From Thermoleophilia bacterium (GTDB lineage: Bacteria > Actinomycetota > Thermoleophilia > Miltoncostaeales > Miltoncostaeaceae), in assembly GCA_016463385.1 (NCBI GenBank), contig JAEMRL010000120.1, positions 1-6,999 of the forward strand: a stretch of DNA of 6,999 nt, given 5' to 3'. The notes under the pieces are model-generated. The model was not told where the DNA came from. It made no database searches and saw only the letters and a program-made list of their open reading frames with translations. Position numbers and translations under genes: made by a program. Below, piece by piece: positions 1 through 6,798 of the stretch. Positions within the stretch are counted from its first letter, which is position 1, and the number at the start of each line of letters is the position of its first letter.

Positions 1-351
1 GAGCAGGAGGCCATCGACGACTACGGCGCGGTGCTCGAGTCGGTCTCGGCAGCCGGGCCGGACGTCCGCCTCGCCGTGGACGATGCGGGCTCGGGCCACG
101 CGAGCCTGCGGCACATCCTCCGCCTGCACCCCGCCTACGTGAAACTGGACATGACACTCGTGCGCGACATCGACCGGGACCCCTCACGCGAGGCCATGGT
201 GGCCGGGCTCGTGCACTTCGGCGAGGCGACCGGCAGCCTGCTGATCGCCGAGGGGGTGGAGCGCGACGGCGAGCTCGCGTCGCTGCGGGACCTGCGGGTG
301 CCGCTCGCCCAGGGCTATCTGTTCGGCCGGCCCGCGCCGGTGGCGGCATGA
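1..351 (+). CDS. EAL-domain cyclic-di-GMP phosphodiesterase, C-terminal part
   Basis: This is the 3' end of a gene that begins left of the window; frame 1 is open from base 1 to the TGA at 349-351 (116 residues). The visible part is the second half of an EAL domain, which hydrolyses cyclic-di-GMP to pGpG. In order it shows the metal-binding DDAGSG segment (the usual DDFGTG), the KLD motif in AYVKLD, the AEGVE motif with its catalytic glutamate, and the closing QGYLFGRP. The metal- and base-handling residues of this half are therefore intact, so an active enzyme is likely, although the EAL signature itself is outside the window. Any N-terminal sensor (GAF, PAS, GGDEF) cannot be seen. The stop overlaps the ATG of the next gene as ATGA, so the two are probably one transcript with coupled translation. 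Confidence 0.9.
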   Translation, partial: EQEAIDDYGAVLESVSAAGPDVRLAVDDAGSGHASLRHILRLHPAYVKLDMTLVRDIDRDPSREAMVAGLVHFGEATGSLLIAEGVERDGELASLRDLRVPLAQGYLFGRPAPVAA

Positions 352-1055
352 GCACCGGCCGCCCGGCCCAGGGGCTCCGGGCCCTGATCGTGGACGACGC
401 GCCCGAGATCCGCCGTGTGCTCGAGCGGGCCCTGGCGGCCGACGGCTTCACCGTGGAGGAGGCCTCCGACGGGGAACGCGCGCTCGCGGCGGCCCGTGCC
501 CGCCCTCCGGACATCGTGGTGCTCGACCTCGGGCTGCCCTCCATGGACGGCATCGAGGTGTGCCGTCGCCTTCGCGCCTTCAGCGACGCCTACGTGATCA
601 TCCTGACCTCCCGCGACGAGGAGATCGACACGCTGGTCGGCCTCGCCGCCGGCGCCGACGACTACGTGCGAAAGCCCGCCTCGGGGCGTCAGATCGTCGC
701 GCGCGCCCGGGCCATGCTGCGCCGTCCGCGCGGCGCGCGCGCCGCGGGCGAGGGGGGCGTGGAGGCCGTCCGCCGCATCGGCGACCTCGAGGTCGACACC
801 GGGGCCCGCGAGGTGACGATCGCCGGCCGGGTGGTCGGTCTCACCCGGATCGAGTTCGACCTCCTCGACGCGCTCACCGCGAACCCACGCGTCGTCGTCT
901 CGCGCACGGCCCTGCTGGAGGGCATCTGGGGTGCCAACTGGTACGGCGACGACCACGTCGTCGACGTCCACATCTCCAACCTGCGCCGCAAGATCGGCGC
1001 CGGTTACGTGCGCACGGTGCGCGGCGTCGGCTACCGCATGGGCGACGGCAACTGA
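348..1055 (+). CDS. OmpR/PhoB-family response regulator (REC + winged helix)
   Basis: This is a two-component response regulator of 235 residues, the usual length for the OmpR family. The receiver domain (about residues 10-125) has the acidic pair D16/D17, phosphoacceptor D60 in VVLDLGLP, T87 in ILTSR and K109 in VRKPAS. After an alanine/arginine/glycine-rich linker (about 126-142), a winged-helix DNA-binding domain (about 143-232) carries the family pattern: LTRIEFDLL, the recognition-helix stretch DVHISNLRRKIG and the C-terminal wing TVRGVGYR. It should bind DNA and control transcription when phosphorylated; its targets are unknown. The ATG at 348 overlaps the stop of the EAL gene (ATGA), and no good Shine-Dalgarno is seen, which fits translational coupling. 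The Hpt reading frame begins at or over its stop codon. No cognate histidine kinase is adjacent within the window. Confidence 0.95.
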   Translation: MSTGRPAQGLRALIVDDAPEIRRVLERALAADGFTVEEASDGERALAAARARPPDIVVLDLGLPSMDGIEVCRRLRAFSDAYVIILTSRDEEIDTLVGLAAGADDYVRKPASGRQIVARARAMLRRPRGARAAGEGGVEAVRRIGDLEVDTGAREVTIAGRVVGLTRIEFDLLDALTANPRVVVSRTALLEGIWGANWYGDDHVVDVHISNLRRKIGAGYVRTVRGVGYRMGDGN

Positions 1056-1378
1056 GCCTCGACGCGGACGCCCTGGCGGCGCTCGAGCAGGAGATGGGCG
1101 GGGCCGAGGGCGCCGCCGAGATCCTGCGGATCTACCTCGACCTCCTCCCCGGCCGCCGCGACGCGGTACTCGGGGCGGGCGACTCCGACGCCCGGGCCCG
1201 GGCGGCGCACGCGCTGCGCTCGCCGAGCGCGCTCGTCGGCGCGGGCGACCTCGCCGCGCGCTGCCGGTCGATCGAGGCCCGGTCGCGTGAGGGCGGGGCT
1301 GTGCCCGAGGGCGAGCTCATGGCCTTCGCCGAGGAGTGCGTGCGGGTCGCCACCGCCCTCGAGGCCCTCGCCCGCTAG
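1052..1378 (+). CDS. Hpt (histidine phosphotransfer) domain protein
   Basis: This small helical protein (108 residues if it starts at the CTG at 1052) matches a stand-alone Hpt domain, the shuttle that passes phosphate between receiver domains. The N-terminal helix LDADALAALEQE, a helix of the type EILRIYLDLLP, and the phospho-site helix with AHALRSPSALVGA (His53) followed by LAARCRSIEA give the family outline. The lysine and glycine normally after the histidine (HxLKGS) are Arg and Ser here. The start is uncertain. The frame has no ATG, GTG or TTG near the natural beginning of the domain; the choices are CTG 1052, which overlaps the regulator stop as CTGA, or ATG 1094, which removes the first helix and has AGGAG directly abutting it. 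A fusion to the regulator by frameshift is possible but no slippery site is seen. Its stop interlocks with that of the opposing receiver gene. Confidence 0.75.
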   Translation: MSLDADALAALEQEMGGAEGAAEILRIYLDLLPGRRDAVLGAGDSDARARAAHALRSPSALVGAGDLAARCRSIEARSREGGAVPEGELMAFAEECVRVATALEALAR

Positions 1379-1755
1379 GCCTCGGCCGGCCGGGAGGCGT
1401 GCGGGGCCCGGGCCGCGAGCTCCCGCACCCGCGCGATGAACTCCTCCGCGACGAAGGGCTTCTCCATCACCGCGTCGGCCTGCGCCGCCACGGCCGGCGC
1501 GAGCAGGGCGCCCGACACCAGGAACGTCCGGGCGCCGCAGACCTCGCGCAGCCGGCGAAGGGTCTCGACCCCGTCGATCCCCGGCAGCCCGAGATCGCTG
1601 ACGATCACGGCCGGCGGCTCCTCGCGCGCCCTCCGCACCGCTTCCTCCCCGTCGCCCGCCGCGTCCGTCGTGAAGCCGGCGCGTGCCAGCAACAGCTGAA
1701 GGTACCGCCGGAACTCGGCGGAGTCGTCGACCACCAGCACCCGCGGTCCGGACAT
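1375..1755 (-). CDS. Single-domain response regulator (REC only)
   Basis: This 126-residue protein is little more than a CheY-like receiver domain. D10/D11 form the acidic pocket, D54 in VIVSDLGLP is the phosphoacceptor, S81 in FLVSGA takes the threonine/serine position, and K99 in MEKPF is the conserved lysine. There is no output domain; a short alanine/arginine tail follows the last helix. Such proteins act by protein-protein contact or as intermediates in phosphorelays. The ATG at 1755 is preceded on its strand by GGAGG about 10 bases upstream, which supports this start. It converges on the Hpt gene with a shared CTAG carrying both stops, and this closeness suggests it could exchange phosphate with the Hpt protein (inference). 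It is divergent from the CBS gene across a 189-bp spacer. Confidence 0.93.
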   Translation of the reverse strand: MSGPRVLVVDDSAEFRRYLQLLLARAGFTTDAAGDGEEAVRRAREEPPAVIVSDLGLPGIDGVETLRRLREVCGARTFLVSGALLAPAVAAQADAVMEKPFVAEEFIARVRELAARAPHASRPAEA

Positions 1756-1944
1756 CGTCGGGGATCCTCCGATGCGACTCGCCCGCCCGGCGCGCCGCGC
1801 GGCCGGTGCGGGCCGTCCCCCATTCTGCACCCCCGGGGGGGCGCTCCATCGGGGTGCGCGCGGATGCGCGGTCCGGGGCGGCCACGCGGTCGATCCGCGA
1901 CGCCCCCGCAGCCGGCGGGGAGCGTCGTGGGGGATGATGCGGGC
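1756..1944. other. Divergent intergenic region with GC-rich inverted repeats
   Basis: This 189-bp spacer should hold the promoters of both the minus-strand receiver gene and the plus-strand CBS gene. I see no convincing -35/-10 pair for either. It does contain a C-run/G-run palindrome (CCCCCGGGGG, 1830-1839) lying inside a wider inverted repeat GCACCCC (1827-1833) / GGGGTGC (1851-1857), which could form a hairpin or serve as a protein-binding site. No gene is supported here. Confidence 0.4.
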
Positions 1945-2403
1945 ATGCCGGACGACCCACGAGCGACGATCGCGGCCTGGAGGGTGCTCGACGTGATGAG
2001 CGCCCCGATACGGATCTGCCCGCCCGGCATGCCCCTCGAGGAGGCGGCCGAGCTGATGGCCGACGAGCGCATCCACTGCCTGGCCGTCGTGGAGGTGCCC
2101 GAGGACCCGGCCGAGGACGACCGCTTCATCGGGCTGCTCAGCGCCCTCGACCTCGTCACGGCGCTCGACGCCTCGACGCCACCGGCCACCGTGGCCGAGC
2201 TGGCGAGCGAGGGGCTCGAGAGCGTCGCCGCGGACGCGCCGCTCGCCGACGCCGTGCGGCAGATGCACGAGGCCCGCGTCCAGCACCTGGTGGTCGTCGC
2301 CCGGGGCTCGGGGCGCCCGGTGGGGTTGCTCTCGACGCTCGACATCCTCCGCGCGCTGGCCGACCTCGCCGCGGGCGCCGAGGAGGACGCCGGCCTGCCC
2401 TAG
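1945..2403 (+). CDS. Tandem CBS-domain protein
   Basis: This 152-residue protein consists of two CBS domains and almost nothing else. The first (about residues 13-75) opens with VLDVMSAP and ends SALDLVTAL; the second (about 82-140) contains QHLVVVA and ends STLDILRAL. Both carry the S/T-x-x-D motif (S66-D69 and S130-D133) that contacts the ribose of adenosine ligands in the family, so binding of AMP, ATP or a similar nucleotide as an energy or redox signal is plausible, but the ligand and partner are unknown. The ATG at 1945 has only a weak G-rich stretch upstream; an in-frame GTG at 1927 preceded by GGGGAG is a reasonable alternative and would add 6 residues. It is divergent from the receiver gene and converges on the GltS-like gene with 4 bp between the two TAG stops. 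Confidence 0.9.
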   Translation: MPDDPRATIAAWRVLDVMSAPIRICPPGMPLEEAAELMADERIHCLAVVEVPEDPAEDDRFIGLLSALDLVTALDASTPPATVAELASEGLESVAADAPLADAVRQMHEARVQHLVVVARGSGRPVGLLSTLDILRALADLAAGAEEDAGLP

Positions 2404-2406
2404 GGC
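2397..2406. repeat. 10-bp perfect palindrome over the CBS stop codon
   Basis: GCCCTAGGGC is perfectly self-complementary and contains the TAG stop of the CBS gene (2401-2403). It sits at the junction of two convergent genes that have no room for a separate terminator. It has no loop, so as RNA it would be a poor hairpin; its role is unclear and it may be chance. Confidence 0.5.
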
Positions 2407-2407
2407 A

Positions 2408-4018
2408 CTAGGGGATCTGCTCGGGGTCGGAGACCTGCCGTCCCTCGGCCTCCGGCCGCGTCTGTGAGAGCCGGTCCATGAGCTCCACCACGGCGATGCG
2501 GTCGGCCTCCGAGGGCAGGCCCCATCCGTTGCGGTAGCCGAAGCGCTCGGCGGCGGGCACCGGGCGGGAGCCCTCGAGGAGCTCGATCTGCTCCAACGCG
2601 ACCAGGGCCGGGTGCGGGACCCCGCAGGTTCGGGCGAGGCGCAGCAGCTCGGAGCGCAGGCCCGTCACGTAGTTGGCCAGGCGCTCGGAGGCGCGCTCGG
2701 GGTCGAGGCCGCGCTGGAGCCACGGCGAGTGGGTGGTGATGCCGGTCGGGCAGCGGCCGGTGTGGCACCGCTGGGCCTGGATGCAGCCGATGGCGAGCAT
2801 CGCCTCGCGGCCGACGTTGACCATGTCGCAGCCCATCGCGAAGGCGAGGAGGGCGTTGGCGGGCAGGCCGAGGAGGCCGGAGCCGATGAAGACGGTCCGC
2901 TCGGCCGCGTCGGTGGCGGCGAAGAGCCGGTAGACGCGGGCGAGCGCCATCCGGAGGGGCAGCGCGACGTGGTCGGTGAAGACCAGCGGCCCGGCGCCCG
3001 TGCCGCCCTCGCCGCCGTCGATGGTGATGAAGTCGGGGCCCTCGCGCCGGCCGTCCATGCGCTGGGCGAGCTCCTGCCAGAAGCCGAGCTCGCCGACGGC
3101 CGACTTGATGCCCACCGGCAGCCCGGTGGCGTCGGCGATGCGCTCGATGAATGCGATCAGGCCCTCGACGTCGCTGAACTCGGAGTGCACGGGGGGGCTC
3201 TCGCAGTCCCGCCCCACCGGCACGCCGCGGGCCTCGGCGATCTCCGGTGTCACCTTGGCCGCAGGCAGCATCCCGCCGACGCCCGGCTTGGCGCCCTGGC
3301 TGAGCTTGATCTCGATCGCGCGGACCGGCGCCTCGGAGACCCGCTCGAGCAGGGCGGGCATGCTGAACCGCCCCTCGTCGTCGCGGCAGCCGAAGTAGGC
3401 GGTCCCGATCTGGAAGACGAGCTCCGCGCCGTGGCGGTGGTGGATGCTCAGCCCACCCTCGCCGGTGTTGTGGAGGCACCCGGCGGCGAGGCAGCCGCGG
3501 TCCATCGCCTCGACGGCGTTCGCCCCGAGGGCACCGAAGCTCATGCCCGAGACGTTGACCACCGAGGTGGGCCGGAAGGCGTGGCGGCGTCCGTTGCCGG
3601 CGCCCAGCACCTTGGCGCAGGGCAGCGGCCAGCCCTCGGGCTCGCCGCCGTCCGGCGGACGGTGCGGGAAGGCCGCCTGCTTGATCAGGATGTGACCGGG
3701 GTGGCGCGACCAGTCGACGTCCGATCCGAAGCCGAAGTACGGGTCCTGCCGCTTGGCCGTCGCGTACACCCAGCGGCGCTGGTTGCGCGAGAAGGGCCGC
3801 TCGTCGTCGTTGCCGGTGACGATGTACTGGCGCAGCTCGGGGCCGAAGGCCTCCAACACGTAGCGCAGGTGACCCACGACCGGGAAGTTCCGGAGGATCG
3901 CGTGCTTGCGCTGGGTCAGGTCGTAGGCGACCACCCCCGCGACGGCGGCGCCGGCGACGCCCACGACACGGCGGCGGCGCCTCGGACGGGATGCCTCATC
4001 GGCGGGAGCGCGGGGCAC
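2408..4018 (-). CDS. Membrane-anchored FMN-binding glutamate synthase family protein (GltB core only)
   Basis: This 536-residue protein belongs to the FMN-dependent GltB-core family without the N-terminal glutaminase domain. After a basic start (RPRRRRR) there is a hydrophobic stretch (about residues 18-32) that probably anchors it in the membrane, then the family segment YDLTQRKHAILRNFPVVGH. The TIM-barrel flavin domain follows: NVSGMSFGALG (about 155-165), NTGEGGLS (184-191), EIKLSQGAKPG (236-246) and IDGGEGGTGAGP (333-344). C412, C418 and C423 form CX5CX4C, the spacing that binds [3Fe-4S] in glutamate synthase. Without a glutaminase domain, and with no glnA or gltD nearby, true glutamate synthase activity is not shown; substrate and electron partner are unknown. 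The start is GTG at 4018; an in-frame TAG lies 9 bases upstream and no clear Shine-Dalgarno is present. It follows the GNAT gene by 20 bp, probably as an operon. Confidence 0.92.
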   Translation of the reverse strand: MPRAPADEASRPRRRRRVVGVAGAAVAGVVAYDLTQRKHAILRNFPVVGHLRYVLEAFGPELRQYIVTGNDDERPFSRNQRRWVYATAKRQDPYFGFGSDVDWSRHPGHILIKQAAFPHRPPDGGEPEGWPLPCAKVLGAGNGRRHAFRPTSVVNVSGMSFGALGANAVEAMDRGCLAAGCLHNTGEGGLSIHHRHGAELVFQIGTAYFGCRDDEGRFSMPALLERVSEAPVRAIEIKLSQGAKPGVGGMLPAAKVTPEIAEARGVPVGRDCESPPVHSEFSDVEGLIAFIERIADATGLPVGIKSAVGELGFWQELAQRMDGRREGPDFITIDGGEGGTGAGPLVFTDHVALPLRMALARVYRLFAATDAAERTVFIGSGLLGLPANALLAFAMGCDMVNVGREAMLAIGCIQAQRCHTGRCPTGITTHSPWLQRGLDPERASERLANYVTGLRSELLRLARTCGVPHPALVALEQIELLEGSRPVPAAERFGYRNGWGLPSEADRIAVVELMDRLSQTRPEAEGRQVSDPEQIP

Positions 4019-4038
4019 GCGCCAGTTCTAACAGGCCC

Positions 4039-4557
4039 TCAGGACGGCGGGGCCGTGATCCCGTCCTCCGGGTGGGCCCCGGGGCCGAGCCAGCGCACCA
4101 GCACCACCGAGCCGCCGGTCGCCAGCATGATCCGCCAGCCCATGCGCACCCAGAAGGCGCGCGCGGTCATGCAGCGCTCGGGCGTGGTCCCCCGGTGGAG
4201 GATCGAGTTGGCCCCGATGGCGGCGCGATAGCCGGCCTGGCGCAGGTCCTCCTCGATCCGCGCCACCACCGCGAGACCGAGGCCCCGGCGGCGATGGCTC
4301 GCGGCGATCAGCATGTTCTGCATCTCCACGATGTCCGGCGCGAAGGGCCGGCCGTAGAAGAAGGCCACCATCTCCTCGCCGTCGAACGCCACGATGCTCG
4401 GCGCCGTCGCGAGGCTCGTCGCGATGGCGTCGCGGTCGGCGGGCCGGTGGTTCTCGCGGACGATCAGCTCGGCGATCCGCGCGGCGTCGCCGGGCACGCC
4501 GGGGCGCATCCGGATCCCCGGGGGAGCCTGCGGCATGGGTGCGGCGGTGACAGCCAT
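4039..4557 (-). CDS. GNAT-family N-acetyltransferase
   Basis: This 172-residue protein fits the single-domain GNAT fold, which transfers an acetyl group from acetyl-CoA to an amine. The acetyl-CoA pyrophosphate loop is visible as RRRGLG (residues 89-94) within IAASHRRRGLGLAVVARIEE, preceded by the strand VEMQNMLIA, and a late ARAFWVRMGW segment resembles the usual C-terminal helix and strand. The substrate cannot be told. Three in-frame ATGs compete: 4557, 4536 and 4509. The last sits about 5 bases after GGGGAT on the minus strand and begins exactly where the GNAT domain begins (MRPGVPGDAARI), so the true protein may be 156 residues. It is the first gene of a likely two-gene minus-strand transcript with the GltS-like gene, and is divergent from murI. 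Confidence 0.85.
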   Translation of the reverse strand: MAVTAAPMPQAPPGIRMRPGVPGDAARIAELIVRENHRPADRDAIATSLATAPSIVAFDGEEMVAFFYGRPFAPDIVEMQNMLIAASHRRRGLGLAVVARIEEDLRQAGYRAAIGANSILHRGTTPERCMTARAFWVRMGWRIMLATGGSVVLVRWLGPGAHPEDGITAPPS

Positions 4558-4652
4558 GCACGGAGCGTGATCCCCGCCCGCGCCGCGCGCGTCGGTGCCC
4601 GGGCGGACGGCGGATGCGGGAAACCCCGGACAGCGACGCGACGGCGCGGGTC

Positions 4653-4665
4653 TATCGTGGACGCG
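4653..4665 (+). promoter_or_regulatory. Candidate -10 element for a leaderless murI transcript
   Basis: TATCGT at 4653-4658 fits the actinobacterial -10 pattern TAnnnT. Six bases later comes the G of the GTG at 4665, the likely murI start, so transcription could begin at the start codon itself. A partial -35 (CGGACA, 4627-4632) shares GACA with the consensus, but the 20-bp spacing is long. There is no good Shine-Dalgarno before the GTG, which agrees with a leaderless message. Confidence 0.35.
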
Positions 4666-5516
4666 TGACCCTCGCGGCCTCCCAGGCGATCGGGGTCTTC
4701 GACTCCGGCGTCGGCGGGCTCACCGTCCTCGACGAATGCCTCGCCGCGCTCCCGGCGGAGGACTTCACCTACTTCGGCGACACGGCCTGGTTCCCGTACG
4801 GCGACCGGGAACCCGCGCAGGTGCGCGAGCGCGCGCTCGCGATCGGCCGCTGGCTCGTGGGGCGGGGCGTGAAGCTGATCGTCGTCGCGTGCAACACGGC
4901 CACCGCGGTGGCCCTCGCGGAGCTGCAGCGGCAGCTGGAGACGCCGGTGATCGGCGTGATCCATCCCGAGGTGCGGGCCGCGGTGCACGCGACCCGCAAC
5001 CGGCGCGTCGGCCTCCTGGCCACCGAGGCGACGGCGCGCTCCGGCACCTACGCGCGGATGATCCGCGCCCAGGACGCCGGAGTGTCCCTCACCACGGTCG
5101 CATGCCCGGGCCTCGCCCCGGTGATCCAGGAGGGCGCCGCGATCGACGACGCGGTCGTCGCGATGGTGGCCGACTACACGGCGCCGCTCACCGAGGCGGG
5201 CGTCGACACCGTGATCCTCGGCTGCACGCACTTCCCCATGGTCGCGCGCCTGCTGCGCCGCGCCCTGCCGGGGGTGACGCTGATCGACGGGCGCAGCGAG
5301 ATCGCCCGGGAGGTGGTCGAGACGCTCGGGCGCAAGGGGCTGCGGCGCCCGCCCGGCCCCGAGGGCCTCCGCCGCTTCGCGTGCAGCGGCGACCCGGAGG
5401 CGTTCCGCAGGCTCGCGGCACGCTTCCTGCAGATGCCGCTCGACGGCGTCGAGCTCGTCGATCCGGCCGCGGGCGGCCCGTCCGGGGGCCCACGGCGGCC
5501 GGCGGACGGCTCCTGA
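4665..5516 (+). CDS. murI: Glutamate racemase
   Basis: This enzyme interconverts L- and D-glutamate in the cytoplasm, supplying D-glutamate for the peptidoglycan stem peptide. From the GTG at 4665 it is 283 residues, normal for MurI. The motifs are clear: IGVFDSGVGGLTV with D13 and S14, YFGDTAWFPYG (36-46), the first catalytic cysteine C76 in VVACNTAT, and the second, C187 with H189, in ILGCTHFP. These are the two opposing cysteine acid/bases of the family. Two changes stand out against the pattern I know: His100 in GVIHPE where many members have GVIEPG, and Gln155 in PVIQEG where PLVEEG is usual. An in-frame ATG at 4614 would add 17 residues with no resemblance to the family and no Shine-Dalgarno, so GTG is preferred. 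The gene is divergent from the GNAT gene, and its tail after about residue 265 is glycine/proline/arginine-rich. Confidence 0.95.
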   Translation: MTLAASQAIGVFDSGVGGLTVLDECLAALPAEDFTYFGDTAWFPYGDREPAQVRERALAIGRWLVGRGVKLIVVACNTATAVALAELQRQLETPVIGVIHPEVRAAVHATRNRRVGLLATEATARSGTYARMIRAQDAGVSLTTVACPGLAPVIQEGAAIDDAVVAMVADYTAPLTEAGVDTVILGCTHFPMVARLLRRALPGVTLIDGRSEIAREVVETLGRKGLRRPPGPEGLRRFACSGDPEAFRRLAARFLQMPLDGVELVDPAAGGPSGGPRRPADGS

Positions 5517-5569
5517 CCCGTTTCCCCCGGAACGTGACCGAACCGGCGAGAACGCCGTGGCCATGGGCT

Positions 5570-5585
5570 CCGCGGCCGCCCGCGG
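5570..5585 (+). terminator. Possible hairpin downstream of murI
   Basis: CCGCGG at 5570-5575 and again at 5580-5585 can pair across a 4-base loop, giving a very GC-rich 6-bp stem. It starts 53 bases after the murI stop and has no T-run after it. It could help end the murI transcript before the sigma-factor promoter, but such short GC-only repeats are common by chance in this composition. Confidence 0.25.
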
Positions 5586-5593
5586 GTCGCCGG

Positions 5594-5639
5594 TGACGGT
5601 TGACGGCGATGTTCTTGACGAAAAGTCCTCGTACCCGCG

Positions 5640-5657
<18 letters not shown>
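5594..5657 (+). promoter_or_regulatory. Putative promoter/operator region of the sigma-factor gene
   Basis: This is the most AT-rich stretch near the gene and is full of short repeats. TGACG occurs at 5594, 5601 and 5616; two of these are TTGACG (5600-5605 and 5615-5620), close to the -35 consensus TTGACA. AAAGTCC occurs twice, at 5622-5628 and 5644-5650, 22 bp apart. TACTCT (5652-5657) fits TAnnnT as a -10, but it lies 31 bp after the nearer TTGACG, too far for a standard pair, and no better -10 sits at 17 bp. A promoter is very likely in this stretch; its exact elements are not settled. Confidence 0.4.
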
Positions 5658-6752
<1,095 letters not shown>

Positions 6753-6757
6753 TCCTC

Positions 6758-6798
6758 TCGCCGGGCGGGGCGGTCCTCCGGATCACCCCGCCCGGCGA
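6758..6798 (+). terminator. GC-rich hairpin terminator after the sigma-factor gene
   Basis: TCGCCGGGCGGGG (6758-6770) pairs perfectly over 13 bp with CCCCGCCCGGCGA (6786-6798) across a 15-base loop, beginning 5 bases after the sigma stop codon. There is no T-run afterwards, as is usual for hairpin terminators of GC-rich actinobacteria. It is the strongest stem-loop I noticed in the window. Confidence 0.8.

Noticed and set aside
1827..1857. GC-rich inverted repeat as a terminator between the receiver and CBS genes
   Set aside because: The genes on either side are divergent, so no transcript ends here; it is at most an operator or chance repeat.
1031..1960. Minus-strand open frame (309 codons) spanning the Hpt gene and receiver gene
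   Set aside because: It is out of frame with the true receiver gene on that strand and antisense to Hpt; arginine/glycine/alanine-rich with no recognisable domain.
2612..4231. Long plus-strand open frame (539 codons) opposite the GltS-like gene
   Set aside because: It is antisense to a clearly conserved protein; its translation is a low-complexity A/G/R/E/D/V mix, as expected from the complement of GC-rich codons, and it resembles no family.
4614..4664. N-terminal extension of murI from an upstream ATG
   Set aside because: The 17 extra residues are unlike the family, the ATG lacks a ribosome-binding site, and the MurI fold begins just after the GTG at 4665.
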